Below are positions 21,995 to 33,006 of a DNA stretch of 64,000 nucleotides, one piece after another. This DNA is from Kosakonia pseudosacchari (GTDB taxonomy: Bacteria > Pseudomonadota > Gammaproteobacteria > Enterobacterales > Enterobacteriaceae), in contig NZ_FXWP01000017.1 of the NCBI RefSeq assembly GCF_900184035.1, forward strand, positions 1 through 64,000, written 5' to 3'. Numbering within the stretch: the stretch's first letter is position 1; the number at the start of each line of letters is the position of its first letter. The notes beneath the pieces were generated by a model. The model searched no databases. It was not told the origin of the DNA and worked only from the letters and a program-made list of their open reading frames with translations. The position numbers were made by a program, and so were the translations under genes.

Positions 21995-22855
21995 TCAGGC
22001 GCGGAAAATAGCGTCAATGTCGATCAGTTCAACTCGCGGATCAGTAAGCGCAGGCGAGGTGAAGGATGTGGTGGTGTAAATCGCGTCGATACCGTTATTC
22101 AGCAGGTTCTCAACCCCTTTGGAAAAGACGCCGTGCGTGACATACAGGCTGACGCTGCGGGCACCGGCATCGCGCAGCACCTGGGCTGAACCAATAAATG
22201 TGCCACCTGCATCGCAAAGGTCATCGACGATCAGCAGGTCTTTGCCCGCGACGTCTCCGGCCACCAGCGCAAAACTCGTCAGGTTTCCGGTTGCGACATC
22301 ACGCTCTTTTGTGAGGATGGCGTACTCCTGCGCGCCACTGGCTTTTGCCACGTTATGAATTTTCTTCAGCGCACCGGCATCCGGCGCAACCAGCATCAGC
22401 TCGCGATTGCCAATGGCGCGACGCAGGGTTTCGCTCTGCATCAAGCAGCTTTCCTGCGCGATGACCACGCAGTTATTGATGGCTGCGGCAGCGGCGTCGC
22501 TGTGCGGGTCGAGCACAAAAACTTTGTTGAAATTGAGTGTATTGAGAAGGTTTGCGAAAACTTTCAGCGCGAAGCTGTCGCCGGGCACCATATGCCTGTC
22601 CTGACGCGCCCACGGTAACCATGCCAGTTCCAGGTGACTCACCGTGATATCGGCGGCATGACGAACGGCGTCCACCAGTTGTGCCAGCAGCATAAAGTCG
22701 TTCATATCGCGCATCGCGGCAACACGCACCCGCATCTGCCGGGCGAAGGAAGGAAGTTTGCCGGTCACTTTGAGCCAGACGGCGCCGTCCGGAAAGACGC
22801 CATGGCTCAGTGCAACTTGCTCGTTATCAATAAATAATTCGATTCTGCTCGCCAT
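21995..22855 (-). CDS. Ribose-phosphate pyrophosphokinase paralogue (PRPP synthetase-like)
   Basis: This 286-aa protein resembles PRPP synthetase. LPWARQDRH (80-88) corresponds to the ATP-binding YARQDR motif, and LLIVDDLCDAGGTF (207-220) to the PRPP-binding loop. It is shorter than the housekeeping Prs (about 315 aa) and lacks the usual DLHA-x-Q-IQGFF segment; here the region reads DPHSDAAAAAI. Co-transcribed with nadV, it probably supplies PRPP for NMN synthesis. Its activity and allosteric behaviour may differ from Prs. Confidence 0.88.
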   Translation of the reverse strand: MASRIELFIDNEQVALSHGVFPDGAVWLKVTGKLPSFARQMRVRVAAMRDMNDFMLLAQLVDAVRHAADITVSHLELAWLPWARQDRHMVPGDSFALKVFANLLNTLNFNKVFVLDPHSDAAAAAINNCVVIAQESCLMQSETLRRAIGNRELMLVAPDAGALKKIHNVAKASGAQEYAILTKERDVATGNLTSFALVAGDVAGKDLLIVDDLCDAGGTFIGSAQVLRDAGARSVSLYVTHGVFSKGVENLLNNGIDAIYTTTSFTSPALTDPRVELIDIDAIFRA

Positions 22856-22879
22856 CTTTCACCTCGCCTCAACAATTAG

Positions 22880-22892
22880 TGTCCCTTGGACA
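22880..22892. promoter_or_regulatory. Palindrome 1 in the prs/nrtR intergenic region (candidate NrtR operator)
   Basis: TGTCC-CTT-GGACA is a perfect 5-bp dyad with a three-base centre, 25 bases before the start of the PRPP synthetase gene. It has the same half-site form (TGTCY-N3-RGACA) as a second dyad 23 bases away, which supports a shared regulator, most simply the divergently encoded NrtR. Confidence 0.6.
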
Positions 22893-22902
22893 TAATTAAT
22901 AT

Positions 22903-22915
22903 TGTCTATAAGACA
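22903..22915. promoter_or_regulatory. Palindrome 2 in the prs/nrtR intergenic region (candidate NrtR operator)
   Basis: TGTCT-ATA-AGACA is a perfect dyad with the same architecture as the neighbouring one. On the minus strand it falls between a plausible -35 (TTGCCT) and an AT-rich -10 region, so occupancy would block the prs-nadV promoter. NrtR assignment is inference from position. Confidence 0.6.
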
Positions 22916-23050
22916 CTTATCAGGCAAGCATTTTTTTAATCATTCCGGAAATAAATGATTAACTATATGAAAATTAAGTAGATAAAAGTTAACTTGCCGC
23001 ACCAGGGCAGGCTGATAAACTTGTGACGTGTAAAAAGGAGCAAGCAAGCG

Positions 23051-23770
23051 ATGAACAGTGAAGCAGAGTATCTGAAATCTTATGATGCCAGCCGTTTCCC
23101 CTCACCGCTGGTGACGGTGGACAGCGTGCTGTTTACGGTGCATCAGCAGGTGCTTTGCGTGTTATTGGTTCAGCGAGCCAGCCAGCCGCAACAAGGGCGC
23201 TGGGGATTGCCCGGCGGGTTTATCGATATGGCGCAGGATGAATCCACGCGCGCCACGGCGCTGCGCAAACTGACGGAAAAAACCGGCGTTTCCCCATCAT
23301 GGCTGGAACAATTGGACACCTTTTCCGGCCCGCAGCGCGATCCGCGCGGCTGGAGCCTGACTATCGCCTGGTTTGCGCTGATTTCATGGGTCTCCTGCGC
23401 GCCGCATATTACAAGCGTTAGCGATGCGAAATGGGTGCCGGTCAGCGAGCTGGATACCATGGAACTGGCTTTTGATCACCGGGCGATAATTCAGGCGGCA
23501 CTGCATCGGCTGCGGCAGAAAACCATGTACTCGCTCCTGCCGGTTTACTGTTTGCCCGATACGTTTACCCAGGCACAATTGCAGGAAGCGACGGAGATAA
23601 TCCTGGGTCAGCCTATTCAGCGTAAAAGTTTGATTCGCCGCTTTGAAGCCTCTGGCATGTTTGAAGAGACCGGCGAAAGCGTGGCGACCGGCGCGCGTAA
23701 AGCGCGTTTATGGCGGCGCAAACCGGGCGTCGACATCCATCTGTTTTCGCGGAATTTGTTAACAGATTAA
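23051..23770 (+). CDS. nrtR: NrtR-type Nudix-related transcriptional regulator of NAD metabolism
   Basis: This 239-aa protein has an N-terminal Nudix-like domain (about 20-150) and a C-terminal winged-helix domain (about 160-235, containing IQRKSLIRRF). The Nudix box is degenerate: starting from GLPGGF (52-57), the RE pair is replaced by RK (72-73) and the EE pair by EK (76-77), with two extra residues. This matches NrtR repressors, which bind ADP-ribose-type ligands but have lost hydrolase activity. It is divergent from prs-nadV, the expected target operon. Confidence 0.88.
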   Translation: MNSEAEYLKSYDASRFPSPLVTVDSVLFTVHQQVLCVLLVQRASQPQQGRWGLPGGFIDMAQDESTRATALRKLTEKTGVSPSWLEQLDTFSGPQRDPRGWSLTIAWFALISWVSCAPHITSVSDAKWVPVSELDTMELAFDHRAIIQAALHRLRQKTMYSLLPVYCLPDTFTQAQLQEATEIILGQPIQRKSLIRRFEASGMFEETGESVATGARKARLWRRKPGVDIHLFSRNLLTD

Positions 23771-23861
23771 TGCCCGATCGAGCTAATTCCCGTAAAATGA
23801 ACAAACGGAATGCCCTTACGCGGTTATAGTTGTCCCAATATCTACTCTATTTTTCTGTGTT

Positions 23862-24881
23862 ATGGCTGAAATCACACCTTCACAACTTTCGCAAATTGCA
23901 GATGATACGCATGACTTTCGCCCGATGCGCGGCGTGCGTAACCCGCATTTGCAGACCATGCTGCCGCGGCTCATTCGTCGCCGTTTGCAGTTTGAACCCT
24001 GGTGGCAGCGCCTTGAGCTGCCGGATGGAGACTTTGTCGATTTGGCCTGGAGCGAAGAGCCGAATCAGGCGAAACATAAACCGCGGCTGGTGGTGTTTCA
24101 TGGTCTGGAGGGCAGCCTGCACAGCCCTTACGCGCACGGTCTGGTGCATGCGGCGAAGCAGCGCGGCTGGCTTGGCGTGGTGATGCATTTTCGCGGCTGT
24201 AGCGGCATTCCTAACCGTCTGAACCGTATTTATCACTCCGGCGAAACCGAAGATGGCACCTGGTTTTTGCACTGGCTGCGTAAAGAGTTTGGTCCAGCAC
24301 CAACCGCAGCGGTGGGTTACTCGCTCGGCGGAAATATGCTCGGCTGTTTATTGGCAAAAGCCGATGAGAGTTTGCCCGTCGACGCGGCGGTGATTGTTTC
24401 CGCGCCGCTGGTGCTGGAAGCCTGTAGTTATCATATGGATAAGGGATTTTCCCGCGTTTATCAGCGCTACTTGTTGAATTTGCTGAAAGCGAACGCCGCG
24501 CGCAAATTACGCGCTTATCCAGGTTCGCTGCCAACCACGTTGCCTGCGCTGCGTAAGCTGCGCCGTATTCGCGAATTCGACGATCTGATCACCGCGAAAA
24601 TCCACGGTTTCGCCGACGCGCTGGATTACTATCGCCGCTGCAGCGCAATGCCGGTGTTGCCGGATATTCGTAAACCAACGCTGATTATCCACGCGAAAGA
24701 CGATCCGTTTATGGACAACAATGTGATCCCGGATGTCGGGCAGTTGCCCGCCAATATTCAGTATCAGTTGACGGAACACGGCGGACACGTCGGGTTTGTC
24801 GGCGGTACGCTGCGCCGCCCGGAGATGTGGCTGGAAAAACGCATTCCTGACTGGTTATCCGCTTATCTGGAAAGACGATGA
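23862..24881 (+). CDS. yheT: Alpha/beta hydrolase YheT
   Basis: This 339-aa protein of the YheT/AB-hydrolase 4 family has an oxyanion segment [10 protein letters not shown], the nucleophile elbow GYSLGG, DDPFM near the acid residue, and a His near the C-terminus (EHGGHVGFV). The substrate is unknown; related proteins act on esters or lipids. It overlaps yheU by four bases (ATGA). In E. coli it follows yheS directly; here the accessory insert separates them. Confidence 0.92.
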   Translation: MAEITPSQLSQIADDTHDFRPMRGVRNPHLQTMLPRLIRRRLQFEPWWQRLELPDGDFVDLAWSEEPNQAKHKPRLVVFHGLEGSLHSPYAHGLVHAAKQRGWLGVVMHFRGCSGIPNRLNRIYHSGETEDGTWFLHWLRKEFGPAPTAAVGYSLGGNMLGCLLAKADESLPVDAAVIVSAPLVLEACSYHMDKGFSRVYQRYLLNLLKANAARKLRAYPGSLPTTLPALRKLRRIREFDDLITAKIHGFADALDYYRRCSAMPVLPDIRKPTLIIHAKDDPFMDNNVIPDVGQLPANIQYQLTEHGGHVGFVGGTLRRPEMWLEKRIPDWLSAYLERR

Positions 24882-25096
24882 TTATTCCCTGGCAAGAGAT
24901 TGATGCACAGACGCTGGACAATCTGATTGAGAGCTTTGTCTTGCGCGAAGGCACTGATTATGGTGAACATGAACGTTCACTTGAGCAAAAGGTCGCCGAC
25001 GTTAAACGGCAACTGCAACGCGGCGAAGCCGTACTGGTGTGGTCGGAACTGCACGAGACGGTCAACATCATGCCGCGCGGGCAGTTCCACGACTGA
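24878..25096 (+). CDS. yheU: YheU family protein
   Basis: This 72-aa protein starts [20 protein letters not shown] and ends in [10 protein letters not shown], matching the small conserved YheU (UPF0270) family. No catalytic or binding motif is evident. It is translationally coupled to yheT by a four-base overlap and precedes prkB by 54 bases. Confidence 0.92.
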   Translation: MIIPWQEIDAQTLDNLIESFVLREGTDYGEHERSLEQKVADVKRQLQRGEAVLVWSELHETVNIMPRGQFHD

Positions 25097-25150
25097 ACAA
25101 TTACATGGCGGCTGGCTATACTGAAATAATCGTTAATTCAGGGAGTTGCT

Positions 25151-26020
25151 ATGTCCGCCAAACATCCGGTTATCGCCGTTACAGGCTCCAGCGGCGCGGG
25201 AACCACCACCACCAGCCTCGCCTTTCGTAAGATCTTCGCCCAGCTCAATATGCACGCGGCAGAAGTGGAAGGTGACAGCTTCCATCGCTATACCCGCCCG
25301 GAAATGGATATGGCTATCCGTAAGGCGCGCGATCTTGGCCGACACATCAGCTATTTTGGCCCGGAAGCCAATGATTTTGGTCTGCTGGAACAGACGTTTA
25401 GCGAATATGGCCAAACCGGCAAAGGCCAGGCGCGCAAATACCTGCATACCTACGATGAAGCTGTGCCCTGGAACCAGGTGCCGGGCACGTTTACGCCGTG
25501 GCAACCGTTGCCGGAACCGACCGATGTGCTGTTTTATGAAGGGTTGCACGGCGGCGTGGTGACGCCGCAAAACGATGTCGCGCGTCATGTGGATTTGCTG
25601 GTGGGCGTGGTGCCAATTGTTAACCTGGAGTGGATTCAAAAACTTGTCCGCGATACCAGCGAGCGCGGGCATTCGCGTGAAGCGGTAATGGATTCTGTCG
25701 TGCGTTCGATGGAGGATTACATCAATTTTATTACGCCGCAGTTTTCCCGTACGCACATTAACTTCCAGCGTGTACCTACGGTGGATACGTCTAATCCGTT
25801 CGCCGCGAAAGGCATTCCCTCACTGGACGAAAGTTTCGTGGTGATCCACTTCCGTAACCTGGAAGGGATTGATTACCCGTGGTTGCTGGCGATGCTGCAA
25901 GGCTCGTTTATTTCGCATATGGATACGCTGGTGGTGCCTGGCGGAAAAATGGGGCTGGCGATGGAGTTGATTATGACGCCGCTGGTGCAACGGCTGATGG
26001 AAGGCAAAAAGATCAAATAA
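25151..26020 (+). CDS. prkB: Phosphoribulokinase-like protein PrkB
   Basis: PrkB (289 aa) belongs to the phosphoribulokinase/uridine kinase family. The P-loop GSSGAGTTTT is near the N-terminus (about 12-21). Segments FYEGLHGG and DSVVRSMEDYINFITPQFSRT are characteristic. There is no RuBisCO context, so a Calvin-cycle role is not expected; the substrate in enterobacteria is not settled. It ends just before a strong bidirectional terminator shared with yhfA. Confidence 0.93.
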   Translation: MSAKHPVIAVTGSSGAGTTTTSLAFRKIFAQLNMHAAEVEGDSFHRYTRPEMDMAIRKARDLGRHISYFGPEANDFGLLEQTFSEYGQTGKGQARKYLHTYDEAVPWNQVPGTFTPWQPLPEPTDVLFYEGLHGGVVTPQNDVARHVDLLVGVVPIVNLEWIQKLVRDTSERGHSREAVMDSVVRSMEDYINFITPQFSRTHINFQRVPTVDTSNPFAAKGIPSLDESFVVIHFRNLEGIDYPWLLAMLQGSFISHMDTLVVPGGKMGLAMELIMTPLVQRLMEGKKIK

Positions 26021-26025
26021 TGCAG

Positions 26026-26058
26026 AAAGCCCGGTAAGCAACACGCTGCCGGGCTTTT
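26026..26058. terminator. Bidirectional terminator between prkB and yhfA
   Basis: AAAGCCCGG and CCGGGCTTT form a perfect 9-bp stem with a 14-base loop, flanked by A and T runs suited to termination from either side of the convergent genes. Confidence 0.88.
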
Positions 26059-26062
26059 CGCA

Positions 26063-26467
26063 TCAGGCTTCGATAACTTCGTAAGAGTGGGTGATGTTCA
26101 CCGCTTTTTCGAGCATCAACGCCACCGAGCAATACTTCTCTGCGGATAAATCCACCGCACGGGAAACCGCCGCGTCCTTCAGCGCTTTACCGGTGACGAT
26201 AAAGTGCAAATTGATGTGGGTAAACAGGCGCGGCGCTTCTTCGCGACGCTCTGAAGTCAGCTTCACTTCGCAGTCGGTCACGTCATGACGCCCTTTTTGC
26301 AAAATAGAAACCACATCGATGGCGCTACATCCGCCCGCCGCCATCAACACCATTTCCATCGGGCTTGGTGCTTTGTCGCCGGAGTTACCGTCCATCAGGA
26401 TTTGGTGGCCCGAGGCGGACTCACCGAGGAACGTTAACCCTTCAACCCATTTCACACGTGCCTGCAT
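26063..26467 (-). CDS. yhfA: OsmC family protein YhfA
   Basis: YhfA (134 aa) is an OsmC/Ohr-fold protein. The two conserved cysteines of the thiol peroxidase family are visible in AAGGCSAIDV and EKYCSVALM. Its physiological peroxide substrate is not known. I start at MQARVKWVEGLTFLGES (26467) as in E. coli; a longer frame extends into the crp control region and is not family-like. It is divergent from crp. Confidence 0.92.
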   Translation of the reverse strand: MQARVKWVEGLTFLGESASGHQILMDGNSGDKAPSPMEMVLMAAGGCSAIDVVSILQKGRHDVTDCEVKLTSERREEAPRLFTHINLHFIVTGKALKDAAVSRAVDLSAEKYCSVALMLEKAVNITHSYEVIEA

Positions 26468-26771
26468 TTTCTTCACTCCGGAGTAGCAATTTTCTTTACA
26501 GATTACGCGTACATAACAAAACTCGCAACGGAAGGCGACCTGCGTCATGCTGAAGCGAGACACCAGGAGACAGGCGGTAAAAGCTATGCTAAAACACTCT
26601 GGATGCTACAGAGATAAATGGATGTTACGCATGTATGCATGACATCATACTTTAGAGACCGCAGATGACGCTGACGGTCCACTTCCCTGGATGCGGGAAG
26701 CTTAGATTGCAACCCCAGACGTAGGGGCTCATCCTGTGTCTGAGACAGCTTATAACAGAGGATAATCGCGC
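26468..26771. promoter_or_regulatory. yhfA-crp divergent control region
   Basis: This 304-base gap holds the crp promoter and long untranslated leader. A -10 element TATGCT (26585-26590) preceded by GGAGACAGGCGGTAAAAGC matches the known E. coli crp promoter region; a long leader of about 170 bases follows. A hairpin CTTCCC (26682-26687)/GGGAAG (26695-26700) in the leader is also present in E. coli. E. coli crp is autoregulated by CRP from sites here, but I could not identify a convincing CRP box at the equivalent place. Confidence 0.6.
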
Positions 26772-27404
26772 ATGGTGCTTGGCAAACCACAAACAGACCC
26801 GACGCTTGAATGGTTCTTGTCTCATTGCCACATTCATAAGTACCCGTCGAAGAGCACGCTGATTCACCAGGGTGAAAAAGCGGAAACGCTGTATTACATC
26901 GTTAAAGGCTCAGTGGCAGTGCTGATCAAGGATGAAGAGGGTAAAGAGATGATCCTCTCCTACCTGAACCAGGGAGATTTTATCGGTGAACTGGGCCTGT
27001 TCGAAGAGGGTCAGGAGCGCAGTGCATGGGTACGCGCTAAAACGGCTTGTGAAGTGGCTGAAATCTCGTACAAAAAATTCCGTCAGTTAATCCAGGTTAA
27101 CCCGGATATCCTGATGCGTCTTTCCTCGCAAATGGCGCGTCGCCTGCAGGTCACTTCAGAAAAAGTGGGTAACCTCGCCTTCCTGGACGTAACCGGCCGT
27201 ATCGCGCAAACGCTGTTAAACCTGGCGAAACAGCCAGACGCAATGACCCATCCGGACGGCATGCAAATTAAAATTACTCGCCAGGAAATTGGTCAGATCG
27301 TCGGTTGTTCCCGTGAAACAGTGGGCCGCATTCTCAAAATGCTCGAAGATCAGAACCTGATCTCCGCCCATGGTAAAACCATCGTCGTATACGGAACGCG
27401 TTAA
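26772..27404 (+). CDS. crp: cAMP receptor protein (CRP), global regulator
   Basis: CRP (210 aa) is the cAMP-activated global regulator of carbon metabolism. It starts [20 protein letters not shown] after an RBS (AGAGGA). The cyclic nucleotide-binding domain spans about 10-130 ([20 protein letters not shown] includes the cAMP contacts), followed by a long dimer helix. The helix-turn-helix is at about 168-190 ([19 protein letters not shown]). It is essentially identical to the E. coli protein. Likely targets in this window include pckA and perhaps mdc. Confidence 0.98.
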   Translation: MVLGKPQTDPTLEWFLSHCHIHKYPSKSTLIHQGEKAETLYYIVKGSVAVLIKDEEGKEMILSYLNQGDFIGELGLFEEGQERSAWVRAKTACEVAEISYKKFRQLIQVNPDILMRLSSQMARRLQVTSEKVGNLAFLDVTGRIAQTLLNLAKQPDAMTHPDGMQIKITRQEIGQIVGCSRETVGRILKMLEDQNLISAHGKTIVVYGTR

Positions 27405-27409
27405 TCTGT

Positions 27410-27442
27410 AAAACGGCGCAGCTTACGCGCTGCGTCGTTTTT
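27410..27442 (+). terminator. crp terminator
   Basis: AAAACGGCGCAGC and GCTGCGTCGTTTTT form a stem with one mismatch ending in a T run, beginning six bases after the crp stop codon and directly before yhfK. Confidence 0.85.
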
Positions 27443-27450
27443 CTTCCCTC

Positions 27451-30787
<3,337 letters not shown>

Positions 30788-30826
30788 CGAAATATGCATA
30801 AAAAATCAGTTAATGGCAACCACAAA

Positions 30827-31390
30827 TCAGCGTTCGAGGAAGTTTTTCAGTAACTGATGTCCTTGCTCGCTCAGGATACTTTCCGGGTGAAATTGCACCC
30901 CTTCCAGATCCCACTGACGGTGGCGAATGCCCATGATCTCGCCCGTTTCACTCCAGGCGGTAACCTCAAAACACGCCGGTAACGTAGGCGGATCGATAAT
31001 CAGGGAATGGTAACGGGTGACGGTTAACGGATTATTAAGCCCGCAAAATACGCCAGTGCCGTTATGGGTGATGGGCGATGTCTTACCGTGCATCACTTTT
31101 GCCGCACGAACGATAGTCGCGCCAAAAACCTGCGCAATCGCCTGATGACCAAGACAAACGCCAAGAATGGGCAATGTCCCCGCGTAATGCCGGATAACCG
31201 CCAGCGAAACGCCGGACTCATCCGGCGTGCAGGGACCGGGCGAAATAACGATTTTTTCCGGTGCCAGCGCGGCAATATCCGCAAGCCCTATCTCATCGTT
31301 ACGCCGTACCTCTACGCTTGCCCCCAGCTCACAAAAATATTGATACAGGTTCCAGGTAAAGGAGTCGTAATTGTCGATAAGCAGGATCAT
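30827..31390 (-). CDS. pabA: Aminodeoxychorismate synthase glutamine amidotransferase
   Basis: PabA (187 aa) supplies ammonia to PabB for 4-amino-4-deoxychorismate, the precursor of p-aminobenzoate and folate. It is a class I glutamine amidotransferase: nucleophile Cys in GVCLGHQ (near 79), and His/Glu in FHPESILS near the C-terminus. It begins [14 protein letters not shown]. It lies between fic and argD, as in E. coli, with an 87-base gap to argD. Confidence 0.96.
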   Translation of the reverse strand: MILLIDNYDSFTWNLYQYFCELGASVEVRRNDEIGLADIAALAPEKIVISPGPCTPDESGVSLAVIRHYAGTLPILGVCLGHQAIAQVFGATIVRAAKVMHGKTSPITHNGTGVFCGLNNPLTVTRYHSLIIDPPTLPACFEVTAWSETGEIMGIRHRQWDLEGVQFHPESILSEQGHQLLKNFLER

Positions 31391-31421
31391 AGCGGCCTCT
31401 GGTGTCGGAAACCGCGCTAGT

Positions 31422-32024
31422 TTACTCGCTTTCGACCGCTTCGCTCACCACTTTGCTGAAGATGGCGCAAAGCGGCGCTAAGTCACCCATTGCGCCCGCC
31501 TGGTTTGCGTTGCGCCACTCGTCAGGATCGATGCCGCGCCAGTCGAGCGAAAAACCCGCGTGCAGCGCCAACTGCTCGAAGAAGATGCGCTGAGCGATGC
31601 CATTGCCAAGGCGGAACGGATGCAGCACGTTGATTTCACAATAGTAGTGCGCCAGCCGCTCAATAAACGCTGTTTTTTCCAGCCCGCACAGCCACTCTTC
31701 ATCTTCCAGTTGCTGCATCAGGGCATTGCCCTCTTTCTCGATATACTCGAAGTGGCAAAACCGGGTGTCGCCTTCGTAAATATCCACTTCACGGATCTGC
31801 CCGGCCCAGTCGAACACGTCCTGATAAAGATGGTGGTGAATGGCGCATAAATGAGGAAGACCGCGCACCATCGGGCCAAGATCGAGTGTGGCGGCGCGTA
31901 AGGCGGTGAACTGATAAGCCGCCTGCTCCAGCTTCTGCGCCTGGCGAAGCCCCAGTTCATTGCGCATCACATTCAGGCCAGGATAGAGATACGGATCGCG
32001 CCCGTCGCCGAATTTATCGCTCAT
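31422..32024 (-). CDS. fic: Fic family protein with a degenerate active-site motif
   Basis: This 200-aa protein starts [17 protein letters not shown] and overlaps its partner yhfG by 11 bases. The Fic motif HxFx(D/E)GNGRxxR reads [12 protein letters not shown] (135-146): the catalytic His135 and Arg146 remain, but the Mg-binding acid is Leu139 and the first Arg is Ile143. Canonical AMP transfer may therefore be lost or altered. E. coli Fic also has a divergent motif here. YhfG is the likely antitoxin. I prefer the in-frame ATG at 32024 over one ten codons upstream. Confidence 0.9.
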   Translation of the reverse strand: MSDKFGDGRDPYLYPGLNVMRNELGLRQAQKLEQAAYQFTALRAATLDLGPMVRGLPHLCAIHHHLYQDVFDWAGQIREVDIYEGDTRFCHFEYIEKEGNALMQQLEDEEWLCGLEKTAFIERLAHYYCEINVLHPFRLGNGIAQRIFFEQLALHAGFSLDWRGIDPDEWRNANQAGAMGDLAPLCAIFSKVVSEAVESE

Positions 32025-32184
32025 AGTGCCTCCGCAGTTCTTCAAGGCGCGCATCGGCTTCCGCGCTACTTAGCGTCACCAGTTCGCTGTCGACATTTTC
32101 CAGCCGTCGGCTGGCCTGAAAATTGGCATTGCGCTGCTGTTCCCAGAGACGGGATTTTTGCCGGTCGGTGAGTTTTTTGGCCAT
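32014..32184 (-). CDS. yhfG: YhfG family Fic antitoxin
   Basis: This 56-aa protein starts [20 protein letters not shown] at 32184 after the RBS GGAGG. It carries SRRLEN (residues 25-30), which fits the Fic-inhibitory motif (S/T)xxxE(G/N) of class I antitoxins such as VbhA. The Glu is expected to block ATP binding in Fic. It overlaps fic, so both are translated from one mRNA. The role is inferred from motif and neighbourhood. Confidence 0.88.
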   Translation of the reverse strand: MAKKLTDRQKSRLWEQQRNANFQASRRLENVDSELVTLSSAEADARLEELRRHYER

Positions 32185-32258
32185 AGCGCCTCCCTGTTTC
32201 ACGTGTCGGTGCCCAAATTATAAGCAGAAATCACAGGTTACGCAGGGAAGCTCAAGAA

Positions 32259-32280
32259 GCACGGGGTGAACACCCCGTGC
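32259..32280. terminator. Perfect palindromic hairpin between yhfG and ppiA
   Basis: GCACGGGGTG, two A residues, CACCCCGTGC form a perfect 10-bp inverted repeat just after the ppiA stop codon. The downstream minus-strand sequence TTCTTGAG is only weakly T-rich, so it may be a leaky terminator between ppiA and yhfG-fic. Confidence 0.6.
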
Positions 32281-32289
32281 GGGGGAAAC

Positions 32290-32871
<582 letters not shown>

Positions 32872-33006
32872 TTAACGAAGAGCAGTAAAGAAAGCGAGTG
32901 GCTTGATTCTAAAGAGCAGTCAGCCAGCAGGCCAGCCTTTTACTTAATTTTACGTATTTAGTAACAGATGTAACGCCAGACCGCTCACAACCCGCCATTT
33001 CCAGGG

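Noticed and set aside
22856-23050. Small leader ORF or riboswitch upstream of prs-like/nadV
   Set aside because: The AT-rich region is short and is better explained by promoter elements and the two dyads. No conserved riboswitch core was recognised.
12277-23861. Mobile element ends or attachment sites around the insert
   Set aside because: I compared the sequence after yheS (12277-12303) with that before yheT (23771-23861) and found no shared direct repeat, integrase gene or tRNA.
26600-26670. CRP site in the crp leader
   Set aside because: E. coli has CRP sites here, but the best match (around ATGTATGCATGACATCA) lacks a second TCACA half-site. I did not annotate it.
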